From positions 1,324,263-1,388,262 of the forward strand of contig NZ_FXDJ01000009.1 of assembly GCF_900178525.1 (NCBI RefSeq): a stretch of DNA of 64,000 nt, given 5' to 3'. This stretch comes from Massilibacteroides vaginae (GTDB lineage: Bacteria > Bacteroidota > Bacteroidia > Bacteroidales > Tannerellaceae). The notes beneath the pieces were generated by a model that did no database searches, was not told the DNA's origin, and saw only the letters and a list, made by a program, of their open reading frames with translations. Each line of letters begins with the position of its first letter. The stretch's first letter is position 1. A program made the position numbers and the translations under genes. Positions 9,582 to 19,329 of this stretch are shown piece after piece.

Positions 9582-10841
9582 CTATTTATTCGCGTCGAAT
9601 GCCTCTTTTAAAATAGTAACGCAGGTATCCATTTGTTCTTTTGTATGATTAGAAGACATGGATAGTCTTAAACGGGTGCGTTTGTTCGATACGGCAGGGT
9701 AGGTTACTACACCTGTATATAGTCCTTTCGCATGAATATGCTTACTTATTTCACGCAGTTTCTTATCCGGTCCAACAATGACAGGGATAACCTGAGATTC
9801 TGTTTCTCCGGTATCTAAACCAACATCTTTCAGGGCTTTTAGCATATAATGCGTGTTTTCCCAAAGTTTCTCGCGATAAGATTTGTCCTGTTCAAAAAGG
9901 TCCAGCACTTTCAGTATACCGGCTGCTGTATGCGGAGCCATGGCGCAAGAGAATACATAAGCGCGTGCGAACATCCTGATGTAAGTCATCAGCTTCATAT
10001 CTCCGGTAACAAAACCGCCGATTGCTCCGAAAGACTTGCTGAATGTGCCGATGGTCAGGTCGATCTGATCTTCCAGTCCGAAATGTTCAGCTACGCCTCG
10101 TCCTCTTTCTCCGAAAATAAGGGTAGCGTGAGCTTCATCCAACAGAATGCGGGCTCCGTATTTTTTGCAAACAGCTACAATTTCAGGGAGCTTTACCAAG
10201 TCGCCGTCCATACTGTAGATGCCTTCAATACATACAACTGCTTTGCGCGGGTTCTTCAGATTTTTCAAAACGATCTCAAGATGCTCCACGTTGTTGTGGC
10301 TGAACACTTTAATTTCAGCTCCGGATAAACGGGCGCCATCGTAGATCGAGGCGTGAGACAGAATATCCATAACAGCGATATCTCCCGGTTTCAGCAGGCA
10401 GGATAAAACGCCCAGATTGGCTCCGTAGCCTGTAGGGAAAATAACCGCGGCTTCTTTCCCTTTAAACTTAGCGATTGCTTCTTCCAATTGTTTGGACAGA
10501 TCATAATAACCACTTAATAAAGGTGCGGAAACCGCCCCTGTTCCGTATTTACCAATAGTGTCTTGTACGGCTTTGATTACATCCGGATGGCATGAATATC
10601 CTAAATAGTTATATGAGCAAAAGTTGAGGAAATCACGATCTCTGTCTAAATAACGATCATATACCTGAAACTCGGAACGGGGAGCCGTACTGATCGGGTT
10701 GCCGTAAAGCATGAATTTTTTAGCGATAGCATCCTGCATAAAATTCCAGAATGGTTCTTTTACATCGAAAAGCGCATCACCGTCATAAGCGGCGAAATCA
10801 GCTAAGGAGTAGTCGTCACTGTTTACTTTATTTATATCCAT
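9582..10841 (-). CDS. spt: Serine palmitoyltransferase (alpha-oxoamine synthase family)
   Basis: A 419-residue cytosolic PLP enzyme. Visible: the Schiff-base lysine K269 in GTFSKSFGAIGG, the PLP-contact DEAHAT (D235, H238), the ring-stacking H163 in LSHASIYDG, and the glycine-rich GTGAVSAPLLSGYYDLSKQLE. The N-terminal extension (SLADFAAYDGDALFDVKEPF...) and overall form match Bacteroides Spt rather than KBL or BioF, which are about 390 residues. The reaction condenses L-serine with acyl-CoA to 3-ketosphinganine, the first step of the sphingolipids characteristic of Bacteroidales. KBL remains a less likely alternative. It appears monocistronic or leads a loose minus-strand group. Confidence 0.85.
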   Translation of the reverse strand: MDINKVNSDDYSLADFAAYDGDALFDVKEPFWNFMQDAIAKKFMLYGNPISTAPRSEFQVYDRYLDRDRDFLNFCSYNYLGYSCHPDVIKAVQDTIGKYGTGAVSAPLLSGYYDLSKQLEEAIAKFKGKEAAVIFPTGYGANLGVLSCLLKPGDIAVMDILSHASIYDGARLSGAEIKVFSHNNVEHLEIVLKNLKNPRKAVVCIEGIYSMDGDLVKLPEIVAVCKKYGARILLDEAHATLIFGERGRGVAEHFGLEDQIDLTIGTFSKSFGAIGGFVTGDMKLMTYIRMFARAYVFSCAMAPHTAAGILKVLDLFEQDKSYREKLWENTHYMLKALKDVGLDTGETESQVIPVIVGPDKKLREISKHIHAKGLYTGVVTYPAVSNKRTRLRLSMSSNHTKEQMDTCVTILKEAFDANK

Positions 10842-10934
10842 ATCTTTGATGTTAAATCTGTTTCCTTATAAGACTTGAAAGTGGTTTGGCTCGCAAGATA
10901 CGAAGTTTATCTGAATAAATAATTTACAGACAAA

Positions 10935-10967
10935 AAAATAGGGTCTCCTTATGGGATACCCTATTTT
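10935..10967 (-). terminator. Terminator downstream of rpsA
   Basis: 10-bp stem AAAATAGGGT / ACCCTATTTT just after the rpsA stop (minus-strand sense), with T-rich sequence after the stem on the minus strand. Confidence 0.8.
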
Positions 10968-10985
10968 ATATGGAGGATCAATAGA

Positions 10986-12779
10986 TTACTTGTTTCCTTC
11001 CAGCTTTTCTTTCAATGCCGCAAGTTCTTCGATGTCTCCTAATGTAGTCTTTTCCATTGAACCGGAAACTACAGCAGGTTCATCACTTTTAGCACGTTTA
11101 GAAGAAGCTTTCTTTTCTCCGGCAACTTCTTTTCTGGCAGCTTTTTGTTCGTCTTCGAAAATACGGCTGTGAGAAAGGATGATGCGTTTTGCTTCTTTGT
11201 TGAATTCGATCACTTTGAATTCAAGTTTTTCTTCAACAACAGCTTGAGAACCATCTTCTTTTACCAAGTGTTTTGGAGTTGCGAAACCTTCAACGCCATA
11301 AGGCAATGAGATAACAGCACCCTTGTCAAGCACTTCGATGATTGTTCCTTCGTGTACAGAACCAACTGTGAAGATTGTTTCGAATACATCCCAAGGATTT
11401 TCTTCCAATTGTTTGTGGCCTAAGCTCAAACGACGGTTTTCTTTGTCGATTTCCAATACCTGAACTTCGATTTCAGCACCGATCTGCGTAAATTCGCTTG
11501 GGTGTTTGATTTTCTTTGTCCAAGAAAGGTCAGAGATGTGGATTAAACCGTCAACTCCTTCTTCGATTTCTACGAATACACCGAAGTTAGTGAAGTTACG
11601 AACCTTAGCAGTGTGTTTTGATCCAACCGGATAACGTGTTTCGATATCTTCCCATGGGTCAGCTTTTAATTGCTTGATACCAAGAGACATCTTGCGTTCG
11701 TCGCGGTCAAGAGTTAATACAACAGCTTCGATTTCGTCGCCAACTTTCATAAAGTCTTGTGCGCTGCGTAAGTGCTGAGTCCAAGACATTTCTGAAACGT
11801 GGATCAAACCTTCAACGCCGGCTGCGATTTCAATAAACGCGCCATAGTCTGCCATAACAACTACTTTACCTTTCACTTTGTCGCCAACTTTTAAGTCCGG
11901 ATTCAAAGCATCCCATGGATGAGGAGTAAGTTGTTTCAAGCCAAGAGCGATACGTTTCTTTTCATCGTCGAAGTCAAGGATAACAACATTGATTTTTTCG
12001 TCAAGCTGTACGATTTCTTCCGGATGAGAAACACGGCCCCAAGAAAGGTCGGTGATGTGGATTAATCCGTCTACGCCACCCAGGTCGATGAACACACCGT
12101 AAGAAGTGATATTCTTAACTGTACCTTCAAGTACCTGTCCTTTTTCAAGCTTAGAGATAATGTCTTTTTTCTGTTGTTCAAGTTCAGCTTCAATAAGCGC
12201 TTTGTGTGAAACAACAACGTTTTTGAATTCCTGGTTGATCTTAACGATCTTGAATTCCATTGTTTTACCAACGAATACATCGTAGTCGCGGATAGGCTTA
12301 ACGTCGATCTGAGAACCTGGAAGGAACGCTTCGATTCCAAACACGTCAACGATCATACCGCCCTTAGTACGACATTTGATAAATCCTTTGATAATTTCGT
12401 CTTTTTCAAGTGCTTCGTTAACACGATCCCAAGAGCGTGTAGCACGTGCTTTCTTGTGAGATAGAATTAATTGTCCTTTTTTGTCTTCTTGGCTTTCGAT
12501 GTATACTTCTACTTCGTCGCCAACTTTTAATTCCGGGTTGTAACGGAATTCTGACATAGGCACAACGCCGTCAGATTTGAAACCGATATTCACCACTACT
12601 TCACGTTTGTTAAGTGCGGTCACAGTTCCTATAACCACTTCCTTATCCTTTACAGTGTTCAGGGTTTGGTCATACGTTTTAATAAGTTCTTCTTGACTTA
12701 CGTCTCCGTAAGTTTCTCCTTTTTCGTAGGAATCCCAATTGAAATCATCAATTGGAGCGATGTTTTTTAAATTTTCCAT
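10986..12779 (-). CDS. rpsA: 30S ribosomal protein S1
   Basis: A 597-residue protein with six consecutive S1 (OB-fold) RNA-binding domains; repeated signatures include GVFIDLGGVDGLIHITDLSW, GAFIEIAAGVEGLIHVSEMSW and GVFVEIEEGVDGLIHISDLSW. The Lys/Ala/Glu-rich C-terminal tail (KAARKEVAGEKKASSKRAK) is typical for Bacteroidota. It binds mRNA on the 30S subunit, of special interest here because the phylum rarely uses Shine-Dalgarno sequences. A full-consensus Bacteroidetes promoter lies upstream and a terminator downstream, so it is a single-gene unit. Confidence 0.97.
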   Translation of the reverse strand: MENLKNIAPIDDFNWDSYEKGETYGDVSQEELIKTYDQTLNTVKDKEVVIGTVTALNKREVVVNIGFKSDGVVPMSEFRYNPELKVGDEVEVYIESQEDKKGQLILSHKKARATRSWDRVNEALEKDEIIKGFIKCRTKGGMIVDVFGIEAFLPGSQIDVKPIRDYDVFVGKTMEFKIVKINQEFKNVVVSHKALIEAELEQQKKDIISKLEKGQVLEGTVKNITSYGVFIDLGGVDGLIHITDLSWGRVSHPEEIVQLDEKINVVILDFDDEKKRIALGLKQLTPHPWDALNPDLKVGDKVKGKVVVMADYGAFIEIAAGVEGLIHVSEMSWTQHLRSAQDFMKVGDEIEAVVLTLDRDERKMSLGIKQLKADPWEDIETRYPVGSKHTAKVRNFTNFGVFVEIEEGVDGLIHISDLSWTKKIKHPSEFTQIGAEIEVQVLEIDKENRRLSLGHKQLEENPWDVFETIFTVGSVHEGTIIEVLDKGAVISLPYGVEGFATPKHLVKEDGSQAVVEEKLEFKVIEFNKEAKRIILSHSRIFEDEQKAARKEVAGEKKASSKRAKSDEPAVVSGSMEKTTLGDIEELAALKEKLEGNK

Positions 12780-12855
12780 CCTTTAAATTGTTAATACTAT
12801 AGTTTAATTTTACTAATAAGTTAGACATTATATTGTGTAATCTCTAAAAGTCGTG

Positions 12856-12885
12856 CAAAGGTATTGGTTTTTTTCTGACAACCAA
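12856..12885 (-). promoter_or_regulatory. Bacteroidetes-type promoter of rpsA
   Basis: On the minus strand TTG (12885-12883), then 19 nt, then TACCTTTG (12863-12856) matches the primary sigma consensus TTG-N19-TAnnTTTG. It implies a 5' untranslated region of about 70 nt before the ATG at 12779. Confidence 0.75.
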
Positions 12886-12909
12886 CTATTTGCTCTTAAA
12901 ATATTCTAC

Positions 12910-13242
12910 TTAACTGTGTTGTTTTGAGCGTTTTTCGTAGAAATGTTTACGGCATTTATAATCAATGGCCAGCAAGAGGAATACAAGGCAGCCTATATAG
13001 ATGAAGAAGGGCACTCCGGATAGATCGGGGATATTGAATTCCAAATCCGGCATCTTCAGGTAGAGTAAGGCCAGCGTGCCCAGCGCAAGCATCACTGTAG
13101 CGATGGCAATAGTGATGAACAATCCGAAGCGTTCTTCTCTCTTTTTCATCCGGACTGCTTCTCGCATAACCGTTTTCATGACGTCGGCCCTGAAGTTGTC
13201 CGGCAGTTTTTTTTCCGGCAGACGTGTGAATAGCTCTTTCAT
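12910..13242 (-). CDS. Small membrane protein coupled to an ECF sigma factor
   Basis: 110 residues: a basic N-terminal cytosolic part (MKELFTRLPEKKLPDNFRADVMKTVMREAV) followed by two hydrophobic segments (about 42-64 and 80-97) and a basic tail. The start codon overlaps the stop of the upstream sigma factor (TAATG), so the two are translationally coupled. The small two-helix protein after an ECF sigma suggests a possible anti-sigma or accessory role, but it has no recognisable zinc anti-sigma motif. Function unknown. Confidence 0.8.
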   Translation of the reverse strand: MKELFTRLPEKKLPDNFRADVMKTVMREAVRMKKREERFGLFITIAIATVMLALGTLALLYLKMPDLEFNIPDLSGVPFFIYIGCLVFLLLAIDYKCRKHFYEKRSKQHS

Positions 13243-13802
13243 TACTCGTTTTTTTTCATTTCTGTTAATATAATGTATAGCTTTTTCCGGATGCGATGAA
13301 GTTTTGTTTTTACATTCACCGCTGTTAATCCGGAAATTTCCCTGATCTCGTCTATCGTTTTATCTTCCATGTAAAACAACAGAATCAGGGCTCTCTCTTC
13401 CGGCGAAAGCAGTTCTAATGCAGCTTCCAGCTGTTTTATTTGTTCTTCGTTTTGCGCTGAGCCGTAGACGATTTCCAGGTCTTCACCGGTTGTGTTATCT
13501 AATTGTCCGTCTTCAATCGCCAGAAATTCCTGTTTCTTTTTCCTCGTTGCGGAAATGGCTGTGTTGTAGGCAATTCTATAAAGCCAGGTGGAAAAACTAC
13601 TGTCGCCCTTGAATCCGGACAAATTTTTAAATGCCTTTAAAAATACATCCTGTGCTAATTCTTCCGCATCTTCCCGGTTCGATACGATCCGGGCGATTAA
13701 GGAATAAACAGGACGGCTGTATCTGTCCAGAAGGCAGGCAAAACTCGCTGTGTCTCCTGATTGTATCCTTTTAATATAATATATGTCGGTATACAATTCC
13801 AT
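13242..13802 (-). CDS. ECF (sigma-24-like) RNA polymerase sigma factor
   Basis: A 186-residue group-4 sigma factor. Region 2 is visible as DAEELAQDVFLKAFKNLSGF...FSTWLYRIAYNTA, and region 4 as ELLSPEERALILLFYMEDKTIDEIREISGLTAVNVKTKLHRIRKKL. It redirects RNA polymerase to a stress or envelope regulon; the target is not visible. The coupled membrane protein directly downstream may regulate it. The upstream 684-bp gap is gene-free, and the divergent neighbour is a TonB-type barrel protein. Confidence 0.93.
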   Translation of the reverse strand: MELYTDIYYIKRIQSGDTASFACLLDRYSRPVYSLIARIVSNREDAEELAQDVFLKAFKNLSGFKGDSSFSTWLYRIAYNTAISATRKKKQEFLAIEDGQLDNTTGEDLEIVYGSAQNEEQIKQLEAALELLSPEERALILLFYMEDKTIDEIREISGLTAVNVKTKLHRIRKKLYIILTEMKKNE

Positions 13803-14486
13803 GTGTTATATGTATGGACGCAGAAGACAGGGGAAAGTTACACCCGAAAATCGATTTTTGATAGTTATTGCCATCGGCGAAATTGTTAATGTATAATAAA
13901 AAACGAAAATTCATGAAGCGTTGGCATGACTGAATAATGTATAATAATGTTAATACAAGGAGAAGAATAGTGAATAAGCTGTAAATTAAAACAGAATAAT
14001 TTTCATTTAGTGTGTAAAACTCCGATTATTTTATCCGGCAAGCCTGCGTTGTTTTAAAATTACATAGGTATATTCTTTTTTTTATATCCTTTATTTTTGA
14101 AAAACTAACCTTTATCTTCGGAATAACATAGTAATGTTGTTTTTTCGAAAAGGGAGTGGGGCGGAAAAGTGTGCTTGCGGTTCGTTTTCAGGAGGGCAGG
14201 CAAAATAGGGAGCCAACCCTTCGCCGGCGTGTTAAAAGGGGGTGATACCGGATTTAAAAGGCTTGGTTTTTCTGTTAACTACAATAAATAATATTTAGCT
14301 TAAAAAATGTATATCCGTAAAATTCGGATAATGGTGTGCAGCATAGTCTAACGTCCTTTTTTGTCCGGAAACACGGTTTAATCCTGATGCTGGTTAATAA
14401 ATGTGAATATGTTTTATATAGATTAAACGTATCGGGCAATCTTGCGTCTATTAGTTCAGTATAAAAAATATTACTAAAGACTGATT
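13803..14486. other. 684-bp gene-free divergent intergenic region
   Basis: Lies between the ECF sigma factor (minus) and the TonB-type barrel (plus). It holds two short near-identical AT tracts (TAATGTATAATAA near 13,889 and 13,935), one copy of the 21-bp-period CCTTTAT repeat (14,088-14,115) and a G-rich patch (about 14,148-14,250). No convincing ORF or tRNA is seen. Confidence 0.7.
14088..14115 (+). repeat. 21-bp-period CCTTTAT repeat, locus 1 (two units)
   Basis: CCTTTAT occurs at 14,088 and 14,109, exactly 21 bp apart, in the context ATATCCTTTATTTTTGAAAA then CTAACCTTTATC. It belongs to the family also present near 24.65, 41.28 and 60.75 kb, with the same order (TCCTTTAT unit then ACCTTTAT unit). 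Confidence 0.75.
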
Positions 14487-17285
14487 ATGAAATTAAATCG
14501 TTCCCTTTTGCTTGTGTGGTTGTTGATCACTCCGATTTTAGTGTTTGCTCAACAGGGTAGCCGGGTGGATATTACCGGGCAGATTGTTGAAGAAGGAAAT
14601 GAAACGCCTATTGAACAGGCTACTATCAGATTACTTAATGTGAAAGACAGCACCTTGATTGGTGGGGTAGTGAGTGCGAAAAACGGCTCGTTCAGATTAA
14701 AGAATATCCGGCCCGGAAATTATTTATTGCATGTATCCTTTGTGGGATTCGATCATTTTTATCAACCGCTCGGTATTACAGGAAAAACGAATCCGGTGAA
14801 TGTGGGTAAATTAGAACTAAGCGATGGCGCGATAGCGTTAGGTGAGGCTGTTGTGGTAGGTAAGGCACCGGAAGTAGTTGTGAAGAATGATACGGTAGAG
14901 TATAATGCCGATTCGTATAAGGTTACCGAGGGCTCTATGCTGGAAGATCTTTTGAAGAAAATGCCGGGTGTAGAGGTCAGCGCGGATGGAAAGGTAACGG
15001 TGAATGGAAAGGAAATCAAGAAAATAATGGTCGACGGGAAAGAGTTTTTTACCAACGACCCGAAGGTGGCTTCCAAAAATCTTCCGGCCGAAATGGTGGA
15101 GAAAATTCAGGTGTACGACCGTAAGAGCGACATGACAATGATGACCGGCTTTGATGATGGCGATGAAGAAGCAACAATCAACCTGACGGTGAAACCGGGA
15201 ATGAAGCAGGGTTGGTTTGGAAATGCTTTTGCCGGTTACGGCAGCAAAGATCGCTATGAAGGAAACGCGATGGTGAACCGTTTTGTGAACAACGACCAGA
15301 TGACCTTTATGGGTGGTTTGAACAATACGAATAACATGGGATTTTCTGACTTGGCCTCTACCATGTTCTCGGGTGGCGGACGCGGTTTCAGGGGTAGGGG
15401 AGGCGCCGGCAACGGAATTACTTCGTCCGGAAATGCCGGCCTGAACTTCAGCAAGGAATTTAATCCGGCATTGACCTGGTCCGGTAATGCGCGCTATTCG
15501 CATTCGGACAACGATGCTAAAAGTGCGATTCGTAAAGAAAGTTTTCTAACCGGGGATAGCTCTTTGTTGGAATATTCAAATAATAAAAGTAATCCGATAA
15601 GTGATAATGTGGGTGCTGAATTTCGTTTGGAATGGAAGCCTGATACATTAACTAATATAATTTTCCGTCCGGAAATTGGTTATAGCCGGACTTCCACCAC
15701 GGGAGACGAGCTGACGGATGTGTTGAATCAGGATATGGATACGATTCGCCGGGTCAACTCAAAAAATAACTCCGAGGGTGAAGGGTATGATTTAAGTGCC
15801 CGGTTAGAATATAGCCGCAAGTTAAATTCAAAGGGCAGGGTGTTTAGTGCTTCCTTATCGGGAGGATTGAGCGACTCGTATACGGACGAGGATTATTATT
15901 ACAAAGAAGAAGTGTATAATGCGAACGATAGTATTCTTGATCAGCGTATCAGGTATGATAATTCCGGTTTCAATTACAGGGCGTTCGCTTCTTGGGTTGA
16001 GCCTTTAGGGCGCAACAACTTCCTGCAGTTTACGTATAGCTTTAGTCAGCGCAGACAGGAATCTTTGAAAAACTCGTATAACCGGGAGTTTGAATCCGGA
16101 GATTATAATCAGTTGGATACGGCATACAGCAAGAATTTCCGGAATGATTTTATCTCACAACGGGTCGGAGTGAGTTTTAAAGCGCAACGGGCAAAATATA
16201 ATTATACCCTTGGGTTCAATGTGGACCCATCGTATAGCAAGAGCGAAAACTTTGTGGGCTCAACAGTGCTCTCCAGTTTTTCCCGCAATGTGCTTAATTT
16301 CTCTCCTACGGCACAGTTCAACTATATGTTCAGCAAGCAAACGAATCTGCGTGTTTGGTATAACGGACGAACAAGTCAGCCCAGTATGACGCAGTTGCAG
16401 CCGGTACCTGATATTTCCAATCCGCTGAATACCATTGTTGGTAATCCGGATCTGAAGCCTACCTATACAAATAACCTGTCTGTACGGTTTCATCGATTTA
16501 TGCCCGAAAAGCAGACTGCTTTTGTAGTTATGGCGAATGCGAACTATGTGATTAATGATATTATTTCTGCCATTAACTACAGTAAAACGGATAGAGGAAA
16601 AAGAGAAACTACGTATGAAAATATAAACGGCAACTACAATGGGAATGTGCGCATGATGATGAATACTCCGCTAAAGAACAAAAAGTTTTCTGTAAACTCG
16701 ATGACTTTTGCTTCTTTCAGTAACAGGTACGGTTTAACAGATGCCGTGAAGAATAAGAACAGGCAACTTCGACTTTCTGAAAATGCCGGTATTGATTATC
16801 GTTCGGATTTGTTTGATTTGGGTGTAAACGGAAGTATCGTTTTCAATAAAACACAAAACTCCATTCAGAAACAAAACAACCTGGAAACATTCAATTACGT
16901 GGCCGGCGCGCGTACAGCGATTTATTTCCCCTATAACTTCAAGCTGGAAAGTGATATTAACTACTCTACGAACTCCGGTTATGAAAGCGGTTTCCAACAG
17001 GAAGAGTTGATGTGGAATGCCGCGCTGTCAAAGAGTTTTCTGAAAGGAAATCAGGCAACGCTACGACTAAAGGTTTATGATATCCTGCAGCAACGTAGCA
17101 ATATCTCCTACAATGCGACGGCGGATGCAACAACTTATTCGGAATATAATACGCTGCAAAGTTATTTCATGGTGCATTTAATTTATAAATTCAGTGTGTT
17201 TAAAGGAGGAGCATCTGCTTCCGACGCGAGAGGTCCAGGTGGACGAAGAGGCTTTGGAGGTCAACACCCGGGTGGTCGCTTCTGA
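14487..17285 (+). CDS. TonB-dependent-receptor-like outer-membrane beta-barrel protein
   Basis: A 932-residue outer-membrane protein with signal peptide (RSLLLVWLLITPILVFAQQ), an N-terminal carboxypeptidase-regulatory-like domain (about 27-105), a plug region (MLEDLLKKMPGVEVSADGKVTVNGKEIKKIMVDGKEFFTND) and a long barrel of the OMP_b-brl_3 type. The plug LLKKMPGVEV...GKV.VNGK is typical of this subgroup, which is not SusC-like and usually lacks a SusD partner; none is adjacent. It ends in a Gly/Arg-rich tail (GPGGRRGFGGQHPGGRF), unusual because barrels normally end in an aromatic strand. Substrate unknown. No clear TAnnTTTG promoter found. Confidence 0.88.
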   Translation: MKLNRSLLLVWLLITPILVFAQQGSRVDITGQIVEEGNETPIEQATIRLLNVKDSTLIGGVVSAKNGSFRLKNIRPGNYLLHVSFVGFDHFYQPLGITGKTNPVNVGKLELSDGAIALGEAVVVGKAPEVVVKNDTVEYNADSYKVTEGSMLEDLLKKMPGVEVSADGKVTVNGKEIKKIMVDGKEFFTNDPKVASKNLPAEMVEKIQVYDRKSDMTMMTGFDDGDEEATINLTVKPGMKQGWFGNAFAGYGSKDRYEGNAMVNRFVNNDQMTFMGGLNNTNNMGFSDLASTMFSGGGRGFRGRGGAGNGITSSGNAGLNFSKEFNPALTWSGNARYSHSDNDAKSAIRKESFLTGDSSLLEYSNNKSNPISDNVGAEFRLEWKPDTLTNIIFRPEIGYSRTSTTGDELTDVLNQDMDTIRRVNSKNNSEGEGYDLSARLEYSRKLNSKGRVFSASLSGGLSDSYTDEDYYYKEEVYNANDSILDQRIRYDNSGFNYRAFASWVEPLGRNNFLQFTYSFSQRRQESLKNSYNREFESGDYNQLDTAYSKNFRNDFISQRVGVSFKAQRAKYNYTLGFNVDPSYSKSENFVGSTVLSSFSRNVLNFSPTAQFNYMFSKQTNLRVWYNGRTSQPSMTQLQPVPDISNPLNTIVGNPDLKPTYTNNLSVRFHRFMPEKQTAFVVMANANYVINDIISAINYSKTDRGKRETTYENINGNYNGNVRMMMNTPLKNKKFSVNSMTFASFSNRYGLTDAVKNKNRQLRLSENAGIDYRSDLFDLGVNGSIVFNKTQNSIQKQNNLETFNYVAGARTAIYFPYNFKLESDINYSTNSGYESGFQQEELMWNAALSKSFLKGNQATLRLKVYDILQQRSNISYNATADATTYSEYNTLQSYFMVHLIYKFSVFKGGASASDARGPGGRRGFGGQHPGGRF

Positions 17286-17354
17286 TGTATAACGGGTTCG
17301 TTTGTTTATCCAAATACATTTTCTATCTTTATTAGCCTTTTATGCGTACGCTTG

Positions 17355-18797
17355 ATGGAAATGTTTTTGTTCATACCAATGCAAACGGTCTTAGGAACCA
17401 TCCTTTTTGTTCTGTATGCCGTAACAATCTTGGGATTAGTGCTGGTGATCATTACCGAGAACCGCAATCCCTTGAAGGCTATACCGTGGGTAATCGTATT
17501 GTTATTCATTCCCGCCATCGGGCTGATCTTCTATTTTTTCTTCGGACAGGATAATCGCAAACAACGGATCATATCCCGGCGTACGTATAAACGTATAAAG
17601 ATGCGACCGCTTCAGGGTGGCTATAAAAAGGAGATTTGTAAGGCTCCTGAAAAATACAGCCCTTTGATAACACTCCTTGAGTCGAGCAATCAAGCGCCTC
17701 TTCTACCCGGTACAGAAATCAAGATATACACTGCGGGAGAAGAGAAATTTAGTGATCTGTTGGCCGATATTCTTAGCGCAAAGCATCACATACATATACA
17801 ATATTATATATTTTGCGATGATGAGATAGGAACAAAAATAAAAAACGCCTTAATAGCCAAAGCCAAAGAGGGAGTTAAAGTACGTGTGCTTTATGACGAT
17901 GTGGGATCATGGGAAGTAAAAAACGCATTTTATCAAGAAATGCAAAACGAAGGAGTCGAGGTTTATTCTTTCCTGAAGGTGGTGTTTCCGGTTTTGACAA
18001 GCAAAGTGAATTACCGTAATCACCGTAAGATTGTTGTGGTAGATGGAGCAATCGGCTATATGGGAGGAATGAATATTGCGGATCGTTATATAGCCGGAAC
18101 AGAATGGGGCGAGTGGAGAGATACGCATTTTAGGTTTAAAGGAAAGGGAGTGCATGGGTTACAGTCGGTATTCCTGGTCGATTGGTATGTTGTGACCAAA
18201 CACTTGATCGACACGCCGGTTTATTATCCCAAGCCTCAGTTATTCAATAATAACCTGATGCAGGTCGTAACAAGTGGCCCGGTGGGGATATGGCGAACGT
18301 TGTTGCAGGCCACAATCTACGCTGTTTCCAATGCGAAAAAATACATTTACATCCAAACGCCTTACTTTCTGCCAACCGAAGGACTGAACCAAGCACTTCA
18401 AACAGCCGGTCTTGCCGGAGTAGATGTCCGTTTGATGCTTCCAAATAAATCAGACACACACCTTGTGAATATGGCCAGTCACTCATTTATTGATGAGATG
18501 GAAAAGTCGGGCGTAAAGGTCTACCTCTACAAGCCGGGATTTCTGCATGCGAAACTAATCGTAATCGACGATGACCTGACGGTTATCGGATCTGCCAATA
18601 TGGATTTTCGAAGTTTTGAGCACAATTTTGAGGTGAACGCATTTGTTTACGATCAGGAATTTGCGCTGAAGATGAAAGACGTGTTTTTTGAAGATATGAA
18701 AGAGAGCGATCTGTTAATCCCTTCCGTATGGCTTAAAAGACCACTTAAGCAACGGCTTACAGAATCTTTTATGCGTTTGTTTTCTCCTCTGTTTTAA
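17355..18797 (+). CDS. cls: Cardiolipin synthase (phospholipase D family)
   Basis: About 480 residues. I choose the ATG at 17,355 over the in-frame TTG at 17,352. Two N-terminal transmembrane helices (about 8-30 and 40-60) anchor a PLD domain with two HKD motifs: HRKIVVVDGAIGYMGG near residue 218 and HAKLIVIDDDLTVIGSANMD near 397. It transfers a phosphatidyl group between two phosphatidylglycerols (or an alternative donor) to form cardiolipin in the inner membrane. Its 3' end overlaps the convergent rsmD by 29 bp. Confidence 0.93.
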   Translation: MEMFLFIPMQTVLGTILFVLYAVTILGLVLVIITENRNPLKAIPWVIVLLFIPAIGLIFYFFFGQDNRKQRIISRRTYKRIKMRPLQGGYKKEICKAPEKYSPLITLLESSNQAPLLPGTEIKIYTAGEEKFSDLLADILSAKHHIHIQYYIFCDDEIGTKIKNALIAKAKEGVKVRVLYDDVGSWEVKNAFYQEMQNEGVEVYSFLKVVFPVLTSKVNYRNHRKIVVVDGAIGYMGGMNIADRYIAGTEWGEWRDTHFRFKGKGVHGLQSVFLVDWYVVTKHLIDTPVYYPKPQLFNNNLMQVVTSGPVGIWRTLLQATIYAVSNAKKYIYIQTPYFLPTEGLNQALQTAGLAGVDVRLMLPNKSDTHLVNMASHSFIDEMEKSGVKVYLYKPGFLHAKLIVIDDDLTVIGSANMDFRSFEHNFEVNAFVYDQEFALKMKDVFFEDMKESDLLIPSVWLKRPLKQRLTESFMRLFSPLF

Positions 18798-19329
18798 GAA
18801 AAAGAGAGAAGTTAACCGATCCGTAAACCCGTTTTTGGTAAAAATAAGGCAAAGAAGAAAAGTCAAACTCCTTCGGGTGCTCCATTATAAAGATTCCTTC
18901 CGGGCGCAAAAGGTTACGTTCGATAATCAGCTCAGGTATTTGTTTGAGTTCGGCTAATGCATAAGGAGGATCAGCGAATATCAGGTCGAATGATTCGGGT
19001 TTGGCGGTATTCAGAAAGCGGAAAGCATCTCCGTAAATCAGATTCAAGGCATCTGTTTTGAGTTCTTTTGCTACTTTGGCAATAAAAGAAGCGTGCGCAT
19101 TGTTTTTTTCAACAGCCGTAACCTTTTCGCATCCCCTTGAAATTAGTTCAAATGCAATGCTGCCTGTTCCCGAGAAGAGATCCAAGGCGTCGTTAACATC
19201 CTCTAAATCGATAAAGTTGGTCAACACATTGAATAAATTTTCTTTGGCAAAATCAGTTGTGGGGCGTGCCCCGAATGAAGAAGGAACCGAAAAACGACGG
19301 CGCCCATATTTTCCACTTATTATTCGCAT
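18769..19329 (-). CDS. rsmD: 16S rRNA (guanine966-N2)-methyltransferase
   Basis: A 186-residue SAM-dependent methyltransferase. The N-terminal MRIISGKYGRRRFSVP and RPTTDFAKENLFNVL are RsmD hallmarks; the SAM loop is ALDLFSGTGSIAFELISRG and the catalytic motif is FADPPYA. It methylates G966 of 16S rRNA. The reading frame overlaps the end of DUF3822 by 10 bp (operon) and overlaps convergent cls by 29 bp at the 3' end. Confidence 0.94.
   Translation of the reverse strand: MRIISGKYGRRRFSVPSSFGARPTTDFAKENLFNVLTNFIDLEDVNDALDLFSGTGSIAFELISRGCEKVTAVEKNNAHASFIAKVAKELKTDALNLIYGDAFRFLNTAKPESFDLIFADPPYALAELKQIPELIIERNLLRPEGIFIMEHPKEFDFSSLPYFYQKRVYGSVNFSLFLKTEEKTNA

Noticed and set aside
9849-10328. 159-codon plus-strand ORF inside spt
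   Set aside because: It is antisense to a highly conserved enzyme gene and its translation has no coherent domain.
14134-14208. 24-codon ORF in the sigma-factor/TonB gap (MLFFRKGSGAEK...)
   Set aside because: No ribosome-binding or promoter context, no recognisable motif; length expected by chance.
14838-15503. 221-codon minus-strand ORF inside the TonB-type barrel
   Set aside because: Antisense shadow of the plug and barrel coding sequence; His/Arg-rich low-quality translation.
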